From: Actinomycetota bacterium
GTDB taxonomy: Bacteria; Actinomycetota; Actinomycetes; Actinomycetales; Microbacteriaceae
Length of the DNA: 34,296 bases
Direction: 5' to 3'
Assembly: GCA_030840335.1 (NCBI GenBank)
Contig: JAUZFR010000101.1
Coordinates: forward strand, 1 to 34,296
The notes below the pieces were generated by a model that saw only the letters and a list, made by a program, of their open reading frames with translations, had not been told where the DNA came from and searched no databases. A program made the position numbers and the translations under genes. The number at the start of each line of letters is the position of its first letter. The first letter of the stretch is position 1. This document shows, piece by piece, positions 1 to 6,936 of the stretch.

Positions 1-39
1 GAAACCCAGCACGCACCACACAGCCACCACAGGGGTTTC
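1..39. other. weak inverted repeat at window edge
   Basis: GAAACCC at 1-7 is repeated inverted as GGGTTTC at 33-39, around a C/A-rich 25-base loop. No T-tract follows. It may be the end of a feature cut by the window edge. I see no gene in 1-150. Confidence 0.25.
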
Positions 40-66
40 GTTACGCGTGCTCGTACCTCGCGCGCT

Positions 67-146
67 ACTCAACCAACGACTTGGCGAACATCCTGCGCCG
101 CGGCCGACTCAACCAGCCAACTGGCGAACATCCCTCGCCGTGCGGG
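67..146. repeat. two tandem copies of a 40-bp unit
   Basis: Bases 67-106 and 107-146 are consecutive 40-base units that match at about 30 of 40 positions. Both open with ACTCAACCA, and both carry TGGCGAACATCC at the same offset. The last six bases of each unit have diverged. The stretch holds no convincing gene. It lies downstream of the HU terminator and may be spacer repeat DNA or the edge of a longer array to the left. Confidence 0.6.
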
Positions 147-157
147 TTAACGACAAA

Positions 158-185
158 GGGACGGCGACCCGAAGGCCGTCGTCCC
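158..185 (-). terminator. intrinsic terminator of the HU gene
   Basis: Read on the minus strand, a 12-bp stem (one A-C mismatch, one G-U pair) closes a UUCG tetraloop (C-UUCG-G). A short T-rich stretch, TTTGTCGTT, follows. It begins 18 bases after the HU stop codon. The UUCG loop is a well-known stabilising loop for terminator hairpins. Confidence 0.75.
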
Positions 186-202
186 TGTGTCTTTGAGCGA
201 AA

Positions 203-490
203 TTACTTCGCGGCAGCCTTCAGCTTGCTGCCGGCGCTGATCTTGACGCCGTAGCTTGCCTGGATCTGAATGGCCTCGCCCGTCTGGGGGTTGCGGCCTG
301 CGCGAGCGGCACGGTGGGTGCGCTCAACCGCGAGCCAACCCGGGATCGTGACCTTGACGCCCGAGTTCACCGAAGTGGACAGGGTGGAAAAGAGCGCGTC
401 GAGCACGCCATTGACGGCGGCCTGGCTCTGGCCGGACTCTGCAGCAACTGCTGCGACCAGCTCGGTACGGTTCAGTGACTTGTCAGCCAT
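203..490 (-). CDS. hup: HU family DNA-binding protein
   Basis: A 95-residue nucleoid protein of the HU/IHF family, which binds DNA as a dimer and bends or compacts it. The N-terminal helical part (LNRTELVAAVAAESG) is followed by the beta-arm with the family signature GRNPQTGE at about residues 66-73. That loop inserts into the minor groove. The length is that of a plain HU (about 90-95), with no Lys/Ala-rich C-terminal tail of the mycobacterial HupB type. Only a short KLKAAAK end is present. The ATG follows a strong GAGGAGG ribosome site. The gene has its own promoter region (491-546) and its own terminator, so it is probably monocistronic. Confidence 0.95.
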   Translation of the reverse strand: MADKSLNRTELVAAVAAESGQSQAAVNGVLDALFSTLSTSVNSGVKVTIPGWLAVERTHRAARAGRNPQTGEAIQIQASYGVKISAGSKLKAAAK

Positions 491-546
491 GAGTGTCCTC
501 CTCGGACCTAGTACAAATTAGAACGTTCGTGAATTGTTCTGCAGGC

Positions 547-569
547 CGAGGCGCTGTAGAACCGCCTCG
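547..569 (-). terminator. hairpin after rpsN, possible weak terminator
   Basis: CGAGGCG and CGCCTCG form a perfect 7-bp stem with a 9-base loop just past the rpsN stop codon on the minus strand. No T-tract follows, so termination is uncertain. The remaining bases up to 490 should hold the HU promoter. TAATTT and TACTAG are A+T-rich -10 candidates, but I cannot choose between them. Confidence 0.4.
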
Positions 570-572
570 AAC

Positions 573-878
573 CTACCAGCTTGACTTGGTAATTCCGGGC
601 AATTCGCCCCGGTGCGCCATATCGCGGAAACGAACACGTGAAACGCCGAACTGGCTGAGGTACCCGCGCGGGCGGCCGTCGATCGCGTCGCGACCACGCA
701 GACGCACTGGCGAAGCGTCCCGTGGGAGCTTCTGCAGGCCGACGCGGGCAGCCTCGCGGGACTCGTCCGTTCCGGCCGGGTCGACGAGTGCCTTCTTCAG
801 TTCGAGGCGCTTCGTGGCGTAACGCGCGACGATGACCGCGCGCTGGTTGTTCTTGGCAATCTTGCTCTTCTTGGCCAT
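573..878 (-). CDS. rpsN: 30S ribosomal protein S14, zinc-independent form
   Basis: S14 of the small subunit head, in the long form (101 residues, [12 protein letters not shown] start). It has the conserved C-terminal block [40 protein letters not shown] split over residues about 56-95. There are no cysteines, so the CxxC zinc ribbon of the short S14 is absent. In Actinobacteria such C-minus paralogs are typically induced when zinc is scarce, which is established for the Mycobacterium and Streptomyces Zur regulons. The chosen ATG at 878 gives the normal length. A longer reading frame upstream runs through rpmG. It lies 4 bases after rpmG and is last in the rpmB-rpmG-rpsN operon. Confidence 0.95.
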   Translation of the reverse strand: MAKKSKIAKNNQRAVIVARYATKRLELKKALVDPAGTDESREAARVGLQKLPRDASPVRLRGRDAIDGRPRGYLSQFGVSRVRFRDMAHRGELPGITKSSW

Positions 879-882
879 GTGT

Positions 883-1050
883 TTAGCGCTCCTCGCGGAA
901 TTCGACGTGCTTGCGCACGACGGGGTCGTACTTCTTGAGCACGAGACGGTCAGGGTCATTGCGACGGTTCTTGCGGGTCACGTAGGTGTACCCGGTGCCC
1001 GCAGTGGAGCGGAGCTTGATGATCGGACGGATGTCCTGTGCCTTAGCCAT
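883..1050 (-). CDS. rpmG: 50S ribosomal protein L33, zinc-independent form
   Basis: A 55-residue L33: [18 protein letters not shown], then [18 protein letters not shown] and [18 protein letters not shown]. The two CxxC pairs of zinc-binding L33 are replaced (KNRRNDPDR region), so this is the C-minus form. Its ATG overlaps the rpmB stop (TAATG, one shared base), so translation is probably coupled. It is followed after 4 bases by rpsN. The order rpmB-rpmG-rpsN matches the zinc-responsive rpmB2-rpmG1-rpsN2 set known from mycobacteria. Confidence 0.95.
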   Translation of the reverse strand: MAKAQDIRPIIKLRSTAGTGYTYVTRKNRRNDPDRLVLKKYDPVVRKHVEFREER

Positions 1051-1286
1051 TAGATCTTCACCCCACGAGCGAGCAGGTCCTTGACGACCGACTCGATGCC
1101 ACGAGCATCAATAGTTTTGATTCCCTTGGCGCTGAGCGTCAGGGTCACGTTGCGACGAAGCGACGGCACGAAGTACGTCTTCTTCTGGATATTCGGGTCG
1201 AAACGACGCTTGGTGCGCCGGTGCGAGTGCGAAATGTTGTGCCCAAAGCCGGGAACGGCTCCGGTCACCTGGCATACAGCTGCCAT
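1050..1286 (-). CDS. rpmB: 50S ribosomal protein L28, zinc-independent form
   Basis: A 78-residue L28. It has the family motifs [22 protein letters not shown] at the N-terminus and the [15 protein letters not shown] segment near the C-terminus. Only one cysteine (C5) is present, so a zinc ribbon cannot form. This is a C-minus L28. It is first in the rpmB-rpmG-rpsN operon, with a clear GAAGGAG ribosome site 7 bases before the ATG. The promoter should lie in 1287-1420, which is shared with the divergent CDF exporter. No copy of the znuA operator is evident there. Confidence 0.95.
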   Translation of the reverse strand: MAAVCQVTGAVPGFGHNISHSHRRTKRRFDPNIQKKTYFVPSLRRNVTLTLSAKGIKTIDARGIESVVKDLLARGVKI

Positions 1287-1349
1287 GACTCTTCTCCTTC
1301 AATACCGTGAGGCGAATGCCCCACCCAAGATCTCTTGTCGGCACACGAG

Positions 1350-1379
1350 AATCCCATTTGTTTTGCAACCGTTGGGATT
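1350..1379. promoter_or_regulatory. dyad AATCCCA-N16-TGGGATT between rpmB and the exporter
   Basis: AATCCCA (1350-1356) and TGGGATT (1373-1379) are perfect inverted arms 23 bases apart, about two helical turns. They sit in the divergent intergenic region of rpmB (minus) and the CDF exporter (plus). This is a typical place for an operator that serves both genes. It does not resemble the znuA dyad. Function is inferred from position only. Confidence 0.35.
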
Positions 1380-1390
1380 TGTGTACAAAG

Positions 1391-1409
1391 CGAGTGGATA
1401 TGCCACTCG
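1391..1409. promoter_or_regulatory. compact dyad CGAGTGG-N5-CCACTCG
   Basis: Seven-base perfect inverted arms with a 5-base centre, immediately right of the 1350-1379 dyad. It could be a regulator site or an RNA hairpin in a leader. No T-tract is present. The rest of the 1287-1495 gap shows only the rpmB ribosome site and the exporter -10 element. Confidence 0.35.
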
Positions 1410-1483
1410 ACCAAGGGGAAAGCTTACGGGGGATTTTGGATGTCTGCAAGCTCACTACCCAGCGCTGGAGCGGCATCCGGCGT

Positions 1484-1489
1484 TACGGT
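1484..1489 (+). promoter_or_regulatory. -10 element TACGGT for leaderless exporter mRNA
   Basis: TACGGT fits the actinobacterial TANNNT -10 pattern and ends 6 bases before the ATG at 1496. Transcription would then begin at or next to the start codon. The only Shine-Dalgarno-like GGAG sits one base from the ATG, too close to work. No clear -35 is seen. Confidence 0.4.
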
Positions 1490-1495
1490 TGGAGC

Positions 1496-2407
1496 ATGAC
1501 GGCACACACTCACAGCACCAGCGACGGGAGCCGGTCGCGGCTCGCGATCGCTCTTGCCGTCAGCTGCGCCATCCTTGTTGCCGAAATCATCGGTGCAGTG
1601 CTGACCGGAAGCCTCGCCCTCGTCGTGGACGCCGGGCACGTTGTGACGGATGTCGTCGGCCTCGCCGTGGCGCTTGTCGCGGCCTCGCTTGCCCTCCGTG
1701 CGCCGACATCGCGCCGAACCTGGGGCTACGGGCGCGCCGAAGTGCTCGCGGCAACGGCCCAGGCCGCTGTGCTCCTCGCCGTCGGGCTGTTTGTGCTGGT
1801 GGAGGGCATCCATCGCCTGATTGATCCACCGGCCATCGCGCCGACCCAGCTGCTCATCTTCGGAATCATCGGCCTCGTCGGCAACATCGTGGCGCTAATC
1901 GTCCTCAGTTCGCACCGTGCGAAGAACTTCAATCTGCGTGCCGCGTTCCTCGAAGTGATGAACGACGCACTCGGTTCACTGGCCGTCATCGTCGCTGCGA
2001 TCGTGATCGCGCTCACAGGCTGGACCCGCGCGGATGCCGTCGCTGCCCTCATCATCGGAGCGCTCATCCTGCCCCGAAGTCTGGTGTTGCTGCGCGACAC
2101 CGTGGATGTTCTGCTCGAGTCGACTCCGCGGGGTCTCGACCTGAACTCGGTTCGCAAGCATCTGCTCGAGCAGCCGCACGTGCGGGCCGTGCACGACCTT
2201 CACGCGACCCAGATTGCCACGGGACTGCCGGTGCTCACTGCACACATCGTCGTTGACGACGAGTGCTTTTACGACGGGCACACCTCAGCGATTCTCGACG
2301 AGCTTCAGGGCTGTGTGGCCAAGCACTTCTCGATTGCAATCGAGCACTCGACCTTCCAGCTCGAACGCGCCGTGCACGGTGACCACGAGCACGAGACCCA
2401 CGCCTGA
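1496..2407 (+). CDS. CDF family cation (zinc) efflux transporter
   Basis: A cation diffusion facilitator of the CzcD/ZitB type, 303 residues. These proton-driven antiporters of the cytoplasmic membrane export Zn or related divalent metals. It has a short His-containing N-terminus (MTAHTHS), six membrane segments between about 15 and 210, a C-terminal cytoplasmic domain, and a His-rich end (GDHEHETHA). The transport site in membrane helix 2 is intact (H48-x3-D52). In helix 5 the usual HxxxD reads E153-x3-D157, so one metal ligand is changed. That may alter selectivity. The start at 1496 is preferred over an upstream in-frame extension, which is low complexity and unlike the family. It is divergent from the zinc-sparing ribosomal genes and convergent with zur, which supports a role in zinc export. 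Confidence 0.9.
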   Translation: MTAHTHSTSDGSRSRLAIALAVSCAILVAEIIGAVLTGSLALVVDAGHVVTDVVGLAVALVAASLALRAPTSRRTWGYGRAEVLAATAQAAVLLAVGLFVLVEGIHRLIDPPAIAPTQLLIFGIIGLVGNIVALIVLSSHRAKNFNLRAAFLEVMNDALGSLAVIVAAIVIALTGWTRADAVAALIIGALILPRSLVLLRDTVDVLLESTPRGLDLNSVRKHLLEQPHVRAVHDLHATQIATGLPVLTAHIVVDDECFYDGHTSAILDELQGCVAKHFSIAIEHSTFQLERAVHGDHEHETHA

Positions 2408-2418
2408 CCCCACTATCC

Positions 2419-2490
2419 GCGAGTGCTGCGTGTTGTCACGAGTGCTGCTGCAATGGCACCTGCAGTCGTGACGACTCGCCGCACTCGGCG
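2419..2490. terminator. convergent-gene hairpin cluster
   Basis: GTCACGA (2435-2441) plus CTGCA (2448-2452) pair with TGCAGTCGTGAC (2461-2472), extended by GCGAGT/ACTCGC outside (2419-2424 / 2474-2479). A second small hairpin, CGCCG-CACT-CGGCG (2477-2490), ends directly before the zur stop codon and is followed by ATTA. The set sits exactly between the two convergent stop codons and is probably a two-way transcription end. T-tracts are poor. Confidence 0.5.
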
Positions 2491-2491
2491 A

Positions 2492-2875
2492 TTAGAGAGC
2501 GCGGCAGGCGGCGCAGAGCCCGAACACGTCGACGACGTGACTCGGTTCCGTGAACCCGTGCTCCGCAGCAACGGATGCCGCCCAGCTCTCCACGGCGTCG
2601 GCCTCGATTTCGACGGTGAGACCGCACCCGCGGCAGATCAGGTGGTGATGGTGGCTGTTCGGTGTGCAGGCGCGGAACAGGCTCTCGCCCTCCTGCTGGA
2701 GCGAATCCGCGTCACCTTCGACCGCGAGATCCGCGAGCGCCCGGTATACGGTCGCAAGGCCGATCGACGAGCCGGAATCACGCAGGGCGTTGTGCAACGC
2801 CTGCGCACTGACGAATCCTTCGGAACCGGCGAGAGCGTCGCGCACTGCTTCGCGCTGCCAGGTGTGCCGCTTCAT
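2492..2875 (-). CDS. zur: Fur-family zinc uptake regulator Zur
   Basis: A 127-residue metal-dependent repressor. The N-terminal winged helix spans about residues 1-70 (QREAVRDAL, then STVYRAL-like IGLATVYRALADL). The dimerisation and metal domain has HHHH at 75-78 followed by CxxC (C81, C84), and a second CxxC (C121, C124) that forms the structural zinc site. The segment CGLTVEIEADAVESWAASVAAEHGF resembles actinobacterial Zur more than Fur. I chose the ATG at 2875, which has an AAGGAG site 7 bases upstream and gives the normal length. It overlaps the znuB stop by four bases (ATGA), so zur is the last, translationally coupled gene of znuA-znuC-znuB-zur. An operator at the znuA promoter would make it autoregulatory. 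Confidence 0.93.
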   Translation of the reverse strand: MKRHTWQREAVRDALAGSEGFVSAQALHNALRDSGSSIGLATVYRALADLAVEGDADSLQQEGESLFRACTPNSHHHHLICRGCGLTVEIEADAVESWAASVAAEHGFTEPSHVVDVFGLCAACRAL

Positions 2876-3789
2876 GAACTGACTCCTTGCCTCATCGGTG
2901 CGAGCACCGGTCGGCGGCCGGTCGCCGACGTCCTGGCCCTTCGAGCGCCGATGATCCGGCACGCGACGTAGATCAGGAACGAAATTGTCGTGACGTATGG
3001 ACTGATCGGCAACCCGCCGCCCAGCGCGAGCAGGATGCCCCCGACGACCGAGGTCACCGCGAAGATGACGCTCAGCACCGGCGTAAGCACGGGCGAAGCG
3101 GTCACCCTCATCGCCGCCGCGGCGGGAGTCACCAGCAGCGACAGTACAAGCAGCGCCCCGACCACCTGGATCGAAACCGCGACGGCAAGTCCGAGCAGGA
3201 TCATGAACACGATCGACAACGACCGCACGGGCAGGCCGCGAGCGCTCGCGACATCCGCATCGACGCTCGAGAATGTCAGAGGACGCCAGATCAGAAACAG
3301 ACCGACGATCACGATCACAGAGACGGTGAGCAGAACGGCAAGTTGCGGGTCATCCACCGACACGATCTGCCCGGTGAGCAACCCGAACTTGTTAGCGCTG
3401 CGCCCCTTGTAGAGCGCGAGAAACAGGATGCCGAGCCCCAGCCCGAAAGGCATCAGCACCGCGATAATCGAGTTGCGTTCCCTCGCGCGCGTGCCGAGAA
3501 TCCCGATCAGCAGTGCCGCGAGGAGCGAACCGGTGGCCGAACCGACGACGACATTCGCCCCGAGCAGCAGAGCGGCCGCTGCGCCGGCGAACGACAGCTC
3601 ACTGATGCCGTGCACCGCGAACGCGAGGTCGCGCATAACCACGAACGGGCCGATGAGGCCTCCGAGGATGCCGAGTACCGCTCCCGCGAAAATCGAGTTG
3701 CGAACGAGCACCAGCAATTCGCCATAGTTGTCGAACCCGAAGATCTGCGACCAGAAGCTGGGGTCGTTGCTGAGAGAGTGGATGATCAC
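2872..3789 (-). CDS. znuB: zinc ABC transporter permease
   Basis: A 305-residue integral membrane permease of the ABC-3 family (ZnuB/MntB/TroC group). It moves a divalent metal delivered by the binding protein across the cytoplasmic membrane. About eight to nine hydrophobic segments are visible. It has the family's conserved region VVMRDLAFAVHGISELSFAGAA at about residues 50-72 and the helix-rich VQVVGALLVLSLLVTPAAAA stretch in the second half. Both ends overlap neighbours by four bases (znuC stop with its ATG, its stop with the zur ATG). The operon context with a Zur-type repressor favours zinc over manganese, but sequence alone does not settle the metal. Confidence 0.93.
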   Translation of the reverse strand: MIIHSLSNDPSFWSQIFGFDNYGELLVLVRNSIFAGAVLGILGGLIGPFVVMRDLAFAVHGISELSFAGAAAALLLGANVVVGSATGSLLAALLIGILGTRARERNSIIAVLMPFGLGLGILFLALYKGRSANKFGLLTGQIVSVDDPQLAVLLTVSVIVIVGLFLIWRPLTFSSVDADVASARGLPVRSLSIVFMILLGLAVAVSIQVVGALLVLSLLVTPAAAAMRVTASPVLTPVLSVIFAVTSVVGGILLALGGGLPISPYVTTISFLIYVACRIIGARRARTSATGRRPVLAPMRQGVSS

Positions 3790-4595
3790 AGGATCTCCTC
3801 GTTCGCGCGATGATCATGATCGTCCCCATCATCCGGGGCACCAACAACAACAACGCGACCCCGGCTGCGAAACACGTCGACCGGCGTCCCGTACAGGTCG
3901 CTGAGCACGTCCGAGCGCAGCACTTCGTCGGGGGTGCCGATGCGGAACTCGCCACCGGCCAGGTACAAGACCCGGTCGACCATGCCGAGGATCGGGTTCA
4001 CGTCGTGAGTGACAAAGACAACAGCGGTATTCAGCTCTCGACGCTGCTCGTCGATCAGTTCGCTGACTCCGCGCTGGTGGGCAAGGTCGAGCGACAGCAG
4101 CGGCTCGTCGCAAAGCAGGAGACTCGGCCGACCGACAACCGACTGCGCAACGCGCACCCGCTGCTGTTCACCGCCGGAGAGCGTCGCCACCGGCGCATGC
4201 GCATAACTGGTCGCGCCGACCGCCTCGAGCACCTCATCGACCCGCGATCTCTCTGCCTCCGACGATCGCGGCAGGCCGAAACGGTGGCCGTTGAGGCCAA
4301 AGGCCACCAGGTCGCGCGCCCGAAGCGGGGTGCCCTGGTCGAGGAGCTTCTGCTGTGGGATGTATCCGATCTCGCGACTTCCGGCACGCACCGGCTGACC
4401 GAGCAGTTCAACGCTTCCCGAAGTCAACTCTCGCTGCCCGAGGATGACCCGCAGCAGGCTGGTCTTGCCCGTGCCGTTGGAGCCGAGAACGGCGACGAAT
4501 TCGCCGGGGGCGATATCGAGGTTGAGATTGCGCCAAAGGTGCCTCGAGCCAAACTGCAGCGAGGCCGCCTTCAGTGAGAGAACTGGCGCGGTCAC
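3786..4595 (-). CDS. znuC: zinc ABC transporter ATP-binding protein
   Basis: The ATPase subunit, 269 residues, that powers metal import with ZnuB. Walker A GSNGTGKT is at 38-45, a Q-loop lies near YIPQQ (about 78-82), the ABC signature LSGGEQQR is at 139-146, Walker B LLLCDEP is at 159-165, and the H-loop histidine is in VTHD (197). The C-terminal tail is rich in Asp and His (DDGDDHDHRANEE) and could bind metal. The GTG start lies one base after the znuA TAG stop, and the stop overlaps the znuB ATG by four bases. Translation of the operon is probably tightly coupled. Confidence 0.94.
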   Translation of the reverse strand: MTAPVLSLKAASLQFGSRHLWRNLNLDIAPGEFVAVLGSNGTGKTSLLRVILGQRELTSGSVELLGQPVRAGSREIGYIPQQKLLDQGTPLRARDLVAFGLNGHRFGLPRSSEAERSRVDEVLEAVGATSYAHAPVATLSGGEQQRVRVAQSVVGRPSLLLCDEPLLSLDLAHQRGVSELIDEQRRELNTAVVFVTHDVNPILGMVDRVLYLAGGEFRIGTPDEVLRSDVLSDLYGTPVDVFRSRGRVVVVGAPDDGDDHDHRANEEIL

Positions 4596-4596
4596 G

Positions 4597-5493
4597 CTAG
4601 CCCACCGCCGCTCGGATCGCGCTCAGGTTCGAAGCCATCCACGACAGGTAGTCCTTGTGAGCGGGAAGGGTCTCGGTCACGGGGACGATCGCGATGTTCG
4701 CCTTCTTCGCGGCCGCGAGCACCGCCTCGGTCTCGGGTCCCGTTGTCTGCTCGTTGTACGCAAGCAACTTCACCGCGTGGTCGCTGAACAGTGCGAGCGT
4801 CTGCTGCAGCACGGCGGGTGAGACATCCGTTCCGCTCTCGATCGCCTGGCTGAACGCGGCCGGAGTCTTGTTGACGATTCCGGATGCGGTGAGCATGTAC
4901 AGCGGGACCGGCTCTGTGATCGCCGCACCAACACCGCCCGATGTCGCCTTGATAGCGGCTTCCTGGCTCTCGAGCTGGGCCAGTTTCGCGTCGAAGGTTC
5001 TGGCATTGGCGGCGAAGGTGCCGGCATCCTTTGGCGCGAGACGGGAGAACGTTGCCGCGATCTTGTCGACGACGCGCTTCACGGTCGGGAAGTCGTACCA
5101 GACGTGCTCATTGAATTCTCCGGTCGCCGGGTGCTGGTCGATGCCGGAGATCGTCGCTGCGTTCAATAGGACGGCGTCGGGGTTGTGCGCGCCGCTCAGC
5201 AGCGTCGTGACGAAATCGTCGTATCCCCCGCCGTTCTGAATCACGACATCGGCCTGCGAGAGCGACAGCTGCACCTGTGCGTCACCTTCGTATGAGTGCG
5301 GATCCTGGGACGGATCGGAAATGATCGATGTCACGTCAACCACTCCCCCGCCGATCGACTGTGCGATGTCTCCGTAGACGTCGGTCGAGGCGACGACCTG
5401 AAGCCTGCCGTCTGCTGCAGCTGAGGTGGACGCGCAGCCACTGAGCGCCAGGATGGCGACGAGGGCGACGGATATGACGGGTGTGCGACGCAT
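4597..5493 (-). CDS. znuA: zinc-binding lipoprotein of ABC transporter
   Basis: The substrate-binding protein of cluster A-I (ZnuA/PsaA type), 298 residues. It is lipid-anchored outside the membrane: a basic start MRRT, a hydrophobic stretch and the lipobox LSGC with C20. Metal ligands expected from the family are H66 (DPHSYE) and H130 (EHVWYD). The third ligand position appears to be E194 (TEPVPLYM) rather than His. The His-rich flexible loop of many zinc-specific homologs is missing. Such a His-His-Glu set is also seen in Mn-binding relatives, so Zn is inferred mainly from zur and the ribosomal genes nearby. The start at 5493 is set by the signal peptide. A longer upstream reading frame enters the promoter and is rejected. 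Confidence 0.9.
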   Translation of the reverse strand: MRRTPVISVALVAILALSGCASTSAAADGRLQVVASTDVYGDIAQSIGGGVVDVTSIISDPSQDPHSYEGDAQVQLSLSQADVVIQNGGGYDDFVTTLLSGAHNPDAVLLNAATISGIDQHPATGEFNEHVWYDFPTVKRVVDKIAATFSRLAPKDAGTFAANARTFDAKLAQLESQEAAIKATSGGVGAAITEPVPLYMLTASGIVNKTPAAFSQAIESGTDVSPAVLQQTLALFSDHAVKLLAYNEQTTGPETEAVLAAAKKANIAIVPVTETLPAHKDYLSWMASNLSAIRAAVG

Positions 5494-5508
5494 GGAGGTC
5501 TCTTCTAA

Positions 5509-5537
5509 TTGATAACCGTACTGAGATTCGTTATCAA
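5509..5537 (-). promoter_or_regulatory. znuA promoter inside a perfect dyad, candidate Zur operator
   Basis: TTGATAAC (5509-5516) and GTTATCAA (5530-5537) are perfect inverted arms 13 bases apart. On the minus strand one arm supplies a -35 (TTGATA, 5 of 6 to consensus) and the other a -10 (TATCAA, 4 of 6), with an exact 17-base spacer. A repressor dimer pair on the dyad would cover the whole promoter. The internal 15-mer beginning TGAGATT (5522-5536) also resembles actinobacterial Zur boxes of the type TGAnAATnnTTnTCA. The mRNA leader would be only about 10-15 bases. The remainder of 5494-5581 shows nothing else. Confidence 0.7.
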
Positions 5538-5581
5538 TAGTAGCGACGGATCGACCTCGAGCGCAAAACGGCGCAGCGGAA

Positions 5582-6922
5582 TCAGTCGAGCAGCAGCGCG
5601 GGTTCCTCGATGATGCTGGCGACGTCAGCCACGAAGCGGCTTGCGACATCGCCATCCACAATGCGGTGATCGAAGCTCGCGCCAATTGTCGTCACCATGC
5701 GCGGTCGAACCTCGCCATCGACGATCCACGGCTTCGGCTTGATCGTTCCCATCGCGAGGATCGCGGCTTCACCCGGGTTGAGGATCGGAGTTCCCGTGTC
5801 CATGCCGAATGAACCAACGTTGGTGATCGTGATCGTGCCATTCGCCATTTCAGCCGGCTGGGTCTTGCCGTCGCGAGCGGTGATCGTGAGTTGCTCGAGC
5901 GCCTGCGCGAGACCAAGCAGCGACAGCTCCTGCGCATCCTTGATGTTGGGAACCAGCAGGCCGCGCGGCGTAGCAGCCGCGATGCCGAGATTGACGTAGT
6001 GGTGCACGGTGATCTCTTTGTCAGTCCACGACGAGTTCACCGTGGGGTTACGGCGCACCGCCCATATCAGTGCCTTCGCCATGATCAGCAGCGGGGACAC
6101 ACGGATGCCGGCAAAGTCGGTCGATGCCTTCAGGCGCTTCACGAATTCCATCGTTCGTGTCGCGTCGACATCCACAAACACGGCGACGTGTGGGGCGGTG
6201 AACGCGCTGTGCACCATGGCCGTGGCAATCGCCTTGCGCACACCCTTGACCGGAACCTTTTCTTCGCGCTCATCCGCCCACGCCGGGGTCTCGATGTTGC
6301 GAAAGACGCTGGCCTGTTTGGCCTGGCGCACGACGTCATCCCGCGTGATCTCGCCAGCGAGCCCGGTCGGCAGGACCTCGGTGAGGTCGACGCCGAGGTC
6401 TTTTGCGAGCTTCCGGATCGGCGGCTTCGCGACGACGACGGATGCGCCCGCCGCGGGCACCGAGGCGATGCGCGGCGCGGCGGCCGGTGCACCTGCTGCC
6501 GGGGGCGCGGCCGGCTCGCCGCCCCGACGACGACGCGAACTCGCGTGACCGCTCACTCCGTATCCGACCAGAACTGCGCCGGGCTTCTCTTCGACAGCGG
6601 TTTCGTGGGTGATGCTGCTCGCGGTGTCGGTTACCGTGCCGCCCACGGTGTCGTCAGTGGGAGCTGTCGCCGCGGGCAATCCGTCGCTCGCCACGGTAAT
6701 GATCGGCGTGCCGACATCCACCGTCTGTCCCTCTTCGACCAGGAGGGCCGAAACGGTCCCCTCGAAGGGTGAGGGCAGTTCAACGAGCGACTTGGCGGTC
6801 TCGATCTCGACCAGAATCTGGTTGATCGCGACGGTGTCGCCGGGTTTGACCTTCCAGGCCACAATTTCGGCCTCGGTGAGACCCTCGCCAACGTCGGGAA
6901 GAGTGAACTCGGAATCTGCCAT
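5582..6922 (-). CDS. dihydrolipoyl acyltransferase (E2) of 2-oxoacid dehydrogenase
   Basis: The 446-residue E2 core of a 2-oxoacid dehydrogenase complex. It moves the acyl group from E1 to CoA through a swinging lipoyl arm. There is one lipoyl domain at 1-80 with lipoylated K44 in ETAKSLVE. An Ala/Pro/Arg-rich linker follows at about 95-160, then a peripheral subunit-binding domain at about 166-202 ([21 protein letters not shown]). The catalytic domain runs to the end with DHRIVDG (H419, D423). The architecture and the three-gene E1alpha-E1beta-E2 order fit branched-chain oxoacid dehydrogenase (Bkd) or a pyruvate-type complex. Substrate cannot be fixed from sequence. A GAAGGA site precedes the ATG. 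No E3 gene is in the window, so E3 must be shared from elsewhere. Confidence 0.92.
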   Translation of the reverse strand: MADSEFTLPDVGEGLTEAEIVAWKVKPGDTVAINQILVEIETAKSLVELPSPFEGTVSALLVEEGQTVDVGTPIITVASDGLPAATAPTDDTVGGTVTDTASSITHETAVEEKPGAVLVGYGVSGHASSRRRRGGEPAAPPAAGAPAAAPRIASVPAAGASVVVAKPPIRKLAKDLGVDLTEVLPTGLAGEITRDDVVRQAKQASVFRNIETPAWADEREEKVPVKGVRKAIATAMVHSAFTAPHVAVFVDVDATRTMEFVKRLKASTDFAGIRVSPLLIMAKALIWAVRRNPTVNSSWTDKEITVHHYVNLGIAAATPRGLLVPNIKDAQELSLLGLAQALEQLTITARDGKTQPAEMANGTITITNVGSFGMDTGTPILNPGEAAILAMGTIKPKPWIVDGEVRPRMVTTIGASFDHRIVDGDVASRFVADVASIIEEPALLLD

Positions 6923-6936
6923 GGTGTGTCCTTCGC

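Noticed and set aside
5494-5685. 64-codon N-terminal extension of ZnuA
   Set aside because: It would run through the promoter dyad and place the signal peptide inside the protein.
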